A stretch of 64,000 nucleotides of DNA from Hepsetus odoe. Lineage: Eukaryota; Chordata; Actinopteri; Characiformes; Hepsetidae. The position numbers and the translations under genes are program-made. The first letter of the stretch is position 1. Every line of letters starts with the position of its first letter. Below are positions 15,501 to 26,000 of this stretch, piece by piece. The stretch is from NCBI GenBank assembly GCA_017165825.1, contig CM029367.1, positions 24,623,741 through 24,687,740 on the forward strand, written 5' to 3'. Under the pieces are notes generated by a model. That model made no database searches and was not told where the DNA came from. It saw nothing but the letters and a program-made list of their open reading frames with translations.

Positions 15501-17002
15501 TCATTATTGTGCTTTTTAGGGCTTTTTTTTTTTTAAGTGTTCTTTTCTAACTCTTTCCTTAGGCATGGCAAGCATTGACAGTAGTGCCCCTGAGACTACA
15601 TCTGACAGCTCTCCCACACTCAGCCGGCGTCCACTGCGAGGTGGATGGACTGCTGCTTCTTGGGGGAGGGGTCAAGACAGTGACAGCATCAGCAGCTCAT
15701 CTTCTGACTCATTGGGTTCCTCATCATCCAGTGGGTCACGTAGAGCTGGTGGAGGAGCCAGAGCTAAGAGCACTGACACCAGCAGGTGATTCACAAGCAG
15801 AAGAAATAATTCTTGTGGGCTGAATGGTCTAAAACAGCATTGACGTATTGCTAACGTTTTGTGAAGTTTTAATATATTTAGATTTTTAAGTTTTAAAATA
15901 TGGAAGACTTTTTAAAATAATTTATAAAGCATATCTGCTTTCACTTAAAGAAAGCACTGAAGAGATGGACTATCTGGTCCAACAGAGTAGATGGTAGCCA
16001 TTCCTTGTTTCAGATGAAATTTCCATCATAACAAATCAAACACTGATTTTTCAAAGTTTCCAACATATTTCAGTAAACAGCTGTTCTTGCATTCCTAAAG
16101 TGTCTAAGGGCAACAACAGTTTGCTGAAGGAAGCTTCACGATAGACGATTGTAAAAAATACATTTACAGCATTTAGCAGACACTGTTGTAATCATTCTAG
16201 GGATTATTATTAGGGTGGCGGTGGTCTAGTGGTAGGGTGCTTGCCTATGGACCTATGGCTCAAGAATCCCACCTCTATAACTATCACCACTGGGTTCCTG
16301 AGCAAGACCCTTAACCCGGAGTTGCTCCAGGGGGACCCTGTAATTAGGACACGGAAGTCCCTCTGGATAAGAGCGTCTGATAAATTCTGTAAATGTAAAT
16401 GCTCTAGTAATTTGATGAAGCTTAATAACCGCCATGATTTTAATAACGACCATTTTTCAGCCAAGTAACAAACTTATTAACCATGTTACTGATGGGTACT
16501 AGTGCCAAAAGATGTAGAAAGGTATAAGAGTAGAGCTTGTATAGGGACGTTTATTCCCCTAGAAATTCTTTGAACAGTAGTGCAGTTTGGAGATGACCAG
16601 AGAGTGGACAAGCAGCTGGGTAGCCTGGGCATTGAGGAAGGGGCAAATTCTTTGGATGTTGAAGAGAAGGTGTCTGCAAGACCTAGGAAGATAAACAATA
16701 TGAGAGGAGAAAGATAGCTCATCAAATAAGACAATAAGATTCCTTTCAGTCTTAGAAGGGACCATAAGTAAATTAACAAGAAAAATGGCAAGATCAAGTT
16801 TTTAGGGATTGGTTGCCCTCAATGAAGAGAAGCTCAGTCTTGTTGGGATTAACCTTGAGATGATGAGATGATAAGATGACCGCCAAGCAGTTAGAGATCA
16901 ACCTGTTGATCATTGTAGGGAAAAGAGAGGATTAGTTGTATGTCATCTGCATAACAGTGATAGTAGAAGCCATGAGAGAATATGACATCCACTAAAGAAC
17001 CA

Positions 17003-17054
<52 letters not shown>

Positions 17055-20000
17055 GAAGGGGACCGAGGAAAGAGCCTTGGGGAACACCAATGGTCAGTCT
17101 TCGTGGTGCAGACTGATGGCATTGCTGTGACACTTGATATTACTGATCCTGTAGGAGGAGAACCACTGCCAGGCCGTACCAGCGTTCCCAGATTGGAGAG
17201 AGTGGTCAGGAGGATCTGTTGGTTTACTGTGTAGGAGGCAGCAGAGAGGTCCAAGAGAATCAAAACTAAAGACTGTTGTTTGATCTTGCAGTGTGGAGTT
17301 CTTCTGAGACTGCTAGTTTCACTTGAATGTGAAACATTTTTGTAAATATTTTATTATATCTTTTCATGGGACAACAGTGAAGATATGACACTTCCATGTC
17401 CACAGATGATCAATAGGGTTTAGGTCTGGAGACATGCTTGGCCAGTCCAGCACCTCTACCCTCAGTTTCTTTTTTTAGCAAGGCAGTCGTTGTTTTCGAG
17501 GTGTGTTTGAGGTTGTTATCATGTTGGTATATTGCCCTGCGGCACCAGTTTGCGAAGGGAAGGGATCAAGCTCTGCAGCCCCAAACCATGACACTCCCAC
17601 CACCATGCTTGACTGTTGGCAAGACATACTTATCTTTGTACTCCTGGTTATCACCACACACGCTTGACACCATCTGAACCAAATAAGTTCATCTTGGTCT
17701 CGTCAGACCACAGGACATGGTTCCAGTAGTCCATGTCCTTAATCTGCTTGTCTTCAGCAAACTGTTTGCGGGCTTTCATGTGCATCATCTTTAGAAGAGG
17801 CTTCCTTCTGGGCCGACAGCCATGCAGATCAGTTTGATGCAGTGTACGGCGTATGGTCTGAGCACTGACAGACTAAACCCCCACCCCTTCAGCCTCTGCA
17901 CCAATGCTGGCAGCACTCATACGTCTACTTTCAAAAGACAACCTCTGGATGTGAAGCTGAGCACGTTCACTCCGTTTCTTTGGTGGACCATGGCGAGGCC
18001 TGTTTTGAGTGGAACCTGTCGTGTTAAACCGCTGTATGGTCTTGGCCACCGTGCTGCACCTCAGTTTCAGGGTGTTGGCAATCTTCTTATAGCCTAGGCC
18101 ATCTTCATGTAGAGCAACAAAAATTTTTTCAGATCCTCATGGCAAAGAGAATTCTTTGCCATGAGGTGCCATGTTGAACTTCCAGTGACCAGTATGTGTG
18201 AGAGCGTTAACACCAAATTTAACACCCCTGCTCCCCATTCACACCGGAGACCTTGTAACGCTAATGAGTCACATGACACCGGGGTGGGAAAATGGCTAAT
18301 TGGGCACAATGTGGACATTTTTCATTTAGGGGTGTACTCACTTTTGTAGCCAGTGGTTTAGACATTAATGGCTGTGTGTTGTTATTTGAGGGGACAGTAA
18401 ATTGACACTGTAATACAAGCTGTACACCGACTACTTTACATTGTATCAAAGTGTCGTATCTTCACTGTTGTCCCATGAAAAGATATAATATTTACAAAAA
18501 TGTGAGGGGTGTACTCACTTTTGTGAGATACTGTAAGTCACTTTGGATAAGAGCATTAGTTAAAGGCCATAAATGTAAATGTAAGCCAAGAAGTTGTGGA
18601 TCATGGGATAGTTGAAGCTGGATTGGCAGCATGTCAGTCAGCTGGAAGGATTGACTAATCACTTCAGTTTTCTTTGCTTTCGGGGGAGAGATTTGAAAAC
18701 ACCGGAGGAGAAGGCAATTTAAGAAGAGATGGTAAAAAGTTTACGAGGGTTAGTTACTGATTCTTCCAGTCTGGTTGACTTAGCAGTTAGTTCAGAAGCA
18801 AATTTGGAAAGAAAAGAGCTATACGAGAGGTGATTGTCAGAGCAATGTCATTTCCTCCACTTCCTTTGAGCTGATCTGCGTTCTCTCTGGTTGTTGCACA
18901 GAACTTTGGACAGCCATGGTGCTGGTGTTGAGACACATCATGGTCTGGAAGCTAAAGGACCGAGCTTGATAGCTGAGAGGGTAGATAAATTCATTTGTAT
19001 CAAATTCTACAGTTGAAGGATGTAATGGGTGGAAATTAGTGATAGAATTGTGGAGGAAAGAGCTGAAAAATGTGAAAGACAAAAGATGGTGGTCAGAGAG
19101 ATGTAAAGACATAGATAGGGTATTGCACAAGGGAGTGATCTGGTAAAAAATAAAAACAGAAAAGTGTTTTAGGTCTATCCAAACTTTAAACCTGCTTGAA
19201 CTGAAGCTAGCAAGGCTTCAAACAAACCTCTCCATTGCAATATTTATTTGTAGTTGTGTTACACATTGTTTTATTATTTTACAGGTATAAAGGACGTCGA
19301 CCTGAATGCCACGCTCCGCATGTGCCCAATCAGCCGTCAGAGGCAGCCGCACACTTCTACTTTGAGCTGGCCAAGACAGTGTTGGTAAAAGCTGGAGGAA
19401 ACAGCTCGACCTCCATCTTTACTCAGCCTTCTGCCAGTGGGGGCCACCAGGGGCCCCACCGCAATCTGCACCTGTGTGCCTTCGAGATTGGCCTGTATGC
19501 ACTGGGCTTGCACAACTTTGTGTCTCCCAATTGGCTGTCCAGGACGTACTCATCTCACGTGTCCTGGATCACAGGTGAGTATAAGGACATTGTTGGATAT
19601 TAGTGTAAAACTTTTTAATGATTTTTACTTTTTTTGTTTTCTCAGATCTCAGATTGCTTTTACTATCATTCTTATTTCTGTTTAGATGTTTACTGTCTCT
19701 TTCTCTCCATCATCCTTTTTATGTTTCATTCTGTATTTTAGGCCAGGCTATGGAGATTGGCAGTGCTGCACTCAATATCCTTGTAGAGTGCTGGGATGGT
19801 CACCTCACCCCTCCAGAGGTGGCCTCACTGGCAGATCGGGCATCAAGGGCACGAGACCCCAACATGGTGCGAGCTGCAGCAGAGCTTGCATTGAGCTGCC
19901 TACCTCATGCGCATGCCCTCAACCCTAACGAGATCCAGAGGGCACTGGTGCAGTGCAAAGAGCAGGTACAGCAAACATTGTCATATTTTTTTTTTCTGCG

Positions 20001-23000
20001 GTCAAATTATTGTTGTCTCTAAAGATTGTAGTTGAGTGAAAAGTATTTCTTCATTCTCAACTTGTGCAGCTCACAGCAAAAAGGAAGACTGTTGGTTAAA
20101 CTTGCCATAAAATTTGCCCTCCCTCTCACAGGATAATGTGATGCTGGAGAAAGCCTGCATGGCAGTAGAGGAAGCAGCAAAGGGTGGAGGAGTATACCCT
20201 GAGGTGCTGTTTGAGGTGGCCCACCAGTGGTACTGGCTATACGAGCAGACAGTGGGAGGAGGCTCTGCTGCACAGAGAGAGGTTCCAAGTCGTTGTGGAG
20301 CAAACGGTGGGGTGTGCCGGAGACCTCCCGAAGGAGGCTGTGGTGTGCTGGATAGCACAGGAGCCATGGACACATCTGGTGTAGCAGCGGTGACTGCATC
20401 GGTCACTGCAGCTGCTGTTGTACCCGTCATCTCTGTGGGCTCTACCATCTACCAGTCCCATACGATTCCTGGCACAGCCATGGCTCACACACAGGGCTTG
20501 CACCCCTACACCACCATTCAGGCTCATTTACCTGCTGTCTGCACACCACAGTACCTGGGCCACCAGCTCCCGCATGTACCCCGACCAACTGTCTTCCCTG
20601 TGTCTGGTCCTACCTATCCACAAGTAAGAGTGCTCTGTCATTTTTCCTTTTGGTTTGACTTGAATATTTTCTAAATTTGTTCTCAATTTAAGAGCATGAA
20701 AGAAAAGCAGTTGCATATAAATATTAGATACATGTATATGATGATTTTGCATTGCTCCTTAAAAATGTGTGCTGTTGGACCTTAATCTGTGTTGGACAGT
20801 TGATAAATATAAGAACTGGTGTTGAAGTCTGTGGTAATCAGCCATACAGCACAGATGTGGAAGATAATGGGTCGAAAACATGTAGTGTATGTAGAACATT
20901 TGAAATATCAAAGTGTTCCATATACCTGAATTTGCATTTGCCTTATTAAAGCTTGTGAACAAAATGTTACTGTATTAAGGAACATGTATCAAACCCCAGT
21001 CCCTGTGTGACACAGAATTGCAGACTACAGTATTCTCCATCATTAAATACACTTTATGCAGCTAGGCAGCTAATGAGCAAGGTATTTATTCATTACATTC
21101 AGATTGATAGAAAAGGGGAATGGCATCAGAACTCTGGCTGAGAAGGAATCCAGTTTTAAATGTGCAAGTTAATGTCGCACAGATGGGTTTTTCTAATCTC
21201 ACTGGTATTTTGTTCTAACAGCCTCACTGTTGGATCTGCCTCTAGTATCTCCTGTTTTAACAGGAGTCTAAAAGTTAACCTGTTCTCTTTGGACTTTGAA
21301 GTGTCAGAGGTTTGCTCTTGTGTGTTGGTTTTGTTTTGGTCAATGTGTCTGTGTGTACTCTAGATTATTGCTTTTGGATTATGTACAGCACCTTGGTGAC
21401 TATTGTAAAATGTGCTGTATAAATAAAGAAATGAAATAAAACCTTTTTTGGTAGTAAGTTCTGTCAGTGTGATGGTAAGCTTGTCTTTGTGCTCTCCCAG
21501 GGAATGCACCCTGCGTTTATTGGGGCGCAGTATCCTTTCTCTGTGGCTTCTGGTCCTCATCCCCCCATGGCAGCGACTGCAGTCACCTTCCCCGGAGTTC
21601 CTGTACCGTCCATGACTCAGATTGCCGTCCACCCCTACCACACCGCAGAGGCACCCTTGCCCCTCAGTACAACTGTGGCAGGTGAGGAAGTGTGAAGCGG
21701 ATGCAGAGTTTAAGTAAACTTGGACTCGCATGAAAGAATTTTAAGCATCTGTTTCAGTGTTAATGCATTTCTATCTGTTTGTGTTTGTTTGGGTAATGAA
21801 AATAACAATAAAAATAATTCTAAAATGGGGCATGCAATAAAGAGGTCCCAGTGGCAAGACAGAGTGGATTTTATTCACCCTATTAGAGGGAGGTAGTGGC
21901 TAGCCTATTTTTATTCATATCCATTGCTAGCCTGTGGGCCCAGAAGCACTTCTGTCTGAAGCAATTTTTTAAGAATGTCCCTCATAAAACTCATTAGTGC
22001 ACTTTAAATGCAGCTTTCTATGGAGATTTAGAGCCTAGCTGCATTTGAAAACTGGGCCATTAGTGTAGCAAGTGAAGCACCTTGGCAGGAGCTTTTTTTA
22101 AATTTTAGCAGCTCCTGACACCATTCTGGTTTTCATTTATTGTTTTAGTGAGAAGCCAGTTTCAACCAATAACAGTAGGATTTAACAGTCAGTTTGGGTA
22201 ATTAAGGTTATTAATTGCAGTGAAGAATTTCAGTGAAACTTGACTTAATTGTGAATGCTAGTTGTTATAACAAGAAGTAATATTTGCAGTTAAAAACAAT
22301 AAAAAGTACATGGAATTTTTAATTTTTTTAAAGTAATTTTCAGGGGCTTCTTTCTGCTTCTCTTTAGTAGGTGGGGTTCACTCAGGCTCCACCATCCAGG
22401 CTATTCAGGGGACATCTCTTCCAGGCCTTTCCTCTCAGCCAGCCTCATTGGTCAGCACACCATTCCCTGTGGAAGATGAGCAGCACAGTCAGCCTATCAG
22501 CCAGCAGGGGCTGCACTACTTGCATTCGGCTTACAGAGTTGGTAAGAAAGGGCAATTGTTAATCACTGTTCACCTTTAAGGCATGACCCTCCTGTGCTTA
22601 TGTCACTGATACTCCATTAGAGTCCGGCTGGTGCTAAATTATGTCCTGAATATTAAGAGAGGTGAATCGAAGGTTGGCAGAGTCCATGTTGTGCCACGGA
22701 CACAGGCATTTAACCCTGAGAAATATTACATTAGTTTCTGACAGCTGTTTTATTACTGTCTTGTGGCAAAGATCACTCTATTAGGTGGCTTAATAGTCTT
22801 AAGTGCAGGAGTAAGTGGGCTTTGGGGAATTGCTGCCACAAATGTTTTAATAGATTCTGTCCTCATGCAGGCATGCTTGCTCTGGAGATGTTGGGCAGGA
22901 GGGCTCACAACGACCATCCAAATAACTTTTCCCGAAGCCCTCCTTACACAGAGGATGTCAAATGGCTGCTCAGTCTCGCTGCACGACTTGGTAACTCCTG

Positions 23001-26000
23001 TCATCTGTAGAACGCCGCTTTCACATAGCAAAAAAACCTGCTTAATTCAAGTGTCTCGCTATCAGTCAGCCTTTCTCTCTCCCTCTCTCAGTCCCTCTCT
23101 TCCTCCCTTTATTTCTCTCTTGCTCTTCAAAGGTGTTAGAAGTAGATGTAAAATATGTATCAGTATAATGTAGTGCCTCAGGCTGGGAAGTGGGGAGGGT
23201 ATAGAAACATGCACAGTGAGACAAGTTCCTTGCATAGTTATTGATGGAATTTTCCTCTTTAGAAAAGGGCTCTTTTCTTTGCAGTCACAATTTAAATAGA
23301 CAAATTCATAATTGTGTCAATCAACTTCAGACTGGTTTGTTTTTGTACTCATAGCTAATGCAAGTGAAACAAAAAATTTCATTTTCTTTCAGCCCAAGAA
23401 TGAAACAGAAAAATGATGCTTTGGGTTAATGGGTTCAGAAGACTTAATAACTGTAAAGAGGGAGATGTTGGCTGTCAAATGGAGACATGAGGGCATTTTC
23501 AGCTTATGTGCCAGAGTATTGTTGCTTAAAAGACATGAAAATAGGCCCTTCACATGTGCCCTTTAAAAATGCCTAACCTTGCTGCATTATGTTCTGTCAC
23601 ATTGGACTACCTTTGAATACCGTTTCAACTCCTCCTTTCCCCAGGTGTAAATTACGTATATCAGTTCTGCGTGGGGGCTGCTAAAGGTGTACTGAGTCCA
23701 TTCGTCCTCCAGGAGATCATTATGGAGGCTCTGCAAAGGCTGAATCCCGCACATATACATGCTCACCTCCGCACTCCTGCCTTCCACCAACTTGTGCAAC
23801 GCTGCCAGCAGGCCTACCTACAGGTATTTACACATTACTGAGTATACAGGCTGGTTTCAATGTATGAACGTAATGTCCCATCTTGCTAGTGCACAAGCTC
23901 TGCTTTGTTGTGTTCAATTTCCTCGCTTAAGACATCTTAAAATAACGTGGGATAGAAGTTCCTCCCTTGCAATTTGAAAATTGCTATCTTTTAAATTACA
24001 ATAAAAAATTATTTAATCATTCAGCCCTACTCGAGTATAAAAAAGTGAAAGTGACAACCCTTGTCATTGCGAGGTCACAGCACACAGTGAACCACAACAA
24101 AATTGGACCTCTGCATTTAACCCATGCACTCAAACACCGTGCAGCAGTGGGCAGCTATTGAAAGCGCCCGGGGAGCAGTGACGGGGACGGTACCTTGCTC
24201 AAGGGTACCTCAGGGCAACCTACTGGTGAGGGAATCGAACCCACAATCTTCCGATGCGGGGGCAATTCCCTAATCACCGCTGCTTTACTGACAGTTTCTG
24301 CATATTTCCAGATTTTTGTTATTTAAGTGATGCAATGCTTTACAGTTGGCTCAGGTTAAGAATGAGGCTGTCCGTATCTGTACATCAAAGATGTGATGAG
24401 TAGGACTTTGAGAAGACATGCCATGACCATCTCTACAGTGTGCATAAATAGTGCATGGAAGCATAGTGTTAAAAGCTAGAATCTGCTCGCAGGATGGGCT
24501 TGACTGATGAGAGAGTTTGTAATACACACTGACAGACCTCAGCATGAAAGCTGAGAGAGAGAAAAACACTCTCTCGCTTCTCTTATTCTCTGTCTGTCAC
24601 TGTGTCGCTTCTCCTCTCTGTCTCCTTAACTCCATTTCATGCTCTTTCAAAGGAATATTTAGTAAGCAATACACATGGTTTTGAAGCTTACTATCAAATA
24701 CAAACTGTCGGCATTACCGTAGTTGGACACGTTTTCATCATACTGACATGCAAATCTGTGCGAATGCCATCACTAGTGATAATAGTGAAGTGAAAGTGAC
24801 CATGTAATCGTGAAACACAGTGAACCACAACAAAATACAGCCTCTGCCTTTATCCCACACGCGTGCAGCAGGGGGCAGTTTTTGAAAGCGCCCGAGGAGA
24901 AGTGATGGGGACGGAACCTTGCTCAAGGGTACCTCAGGGCGACCTGCTGGTCTGTTATTCGAACCCACGAACTTCCCATCCTGGGGCCTAGTCTAACCAC
25001 TAAGCCACTGCTGCATAGATACATTTTGTAATATATACGGAATGTTTTTCACTCTTTCCTCAAATATTCTGTTGCTACTAAAATGACATTCTGTTAAATA
25101 GTTTTATTAATGCACAATTTTTTATTTTTCTTTTCCATTCAGCTTGAGTGTGTTAGTTTTCTGAAATTATGCAAAAACTTTCACTGAAGCACATTTCACA
25201 GCACAGACATTTATGCATACGTTCAGTGTCATGACAGATTTCCCTCAAATGAGGGGGAAACCTGCATGGGTGAGGAGCTGCAGATTAAATTTATTCAGCT
25301 TTCTGTACCTGCAGAAAGAGATGGTCTAAAAAGGCTGCATTTTAAAACAGTTCTGTGTGACAGAAATCAGTTCTCACATAACAGTTGTACATGAAAGAAA
25401 AATATTGAGGATTAAATAGTTTTTTTGGTTTTTTTTTGTCTCTTGAATTTGTTGCCTCTTGAAAACATTTTTTAAACTCCGTCGATATAACATGTCATTA
25501 AGCAGACGAGTAGAGATTTTATAAGGAATTTAAATCCGTTGTGTGTGTGTATGAAAATGAATTGTTTCATGAAAAGGAAAGCAACCATTTCTCAGAATAT
25601 AAATCTAACATTTTACAGTATTTACATATATCACTTTATAATTACATTTGAACAGTATAGCAATACAAAAGGGAAAAGCCACGAGCTGTGGCATTAATTC
25701 GTCCTCTGTACGTGGCCAGTGCGATGCGGTATTTAGGAAATGTATTCGAGCGTGACTGAAGCTGACTCATTTGCTGCATCGCTTGATAGGAAACGTGTTC
25801 CGTATGCTGACGGTGCTAATCAGTATCTGCATCACATTTTATGCCTTATTTATTTGTTTGCAAAACAAACATTGAAGTTTGAGTGAAGTAGCATCAGCAT
25901 TTGTTCTCATTCATGTCCCACTGATGGCTTAAATCACTGATCTCTCCTGTTGGGTGTTTTCTTTTCACAGTACATCCATCACCGGCTGATCCACCTGACC

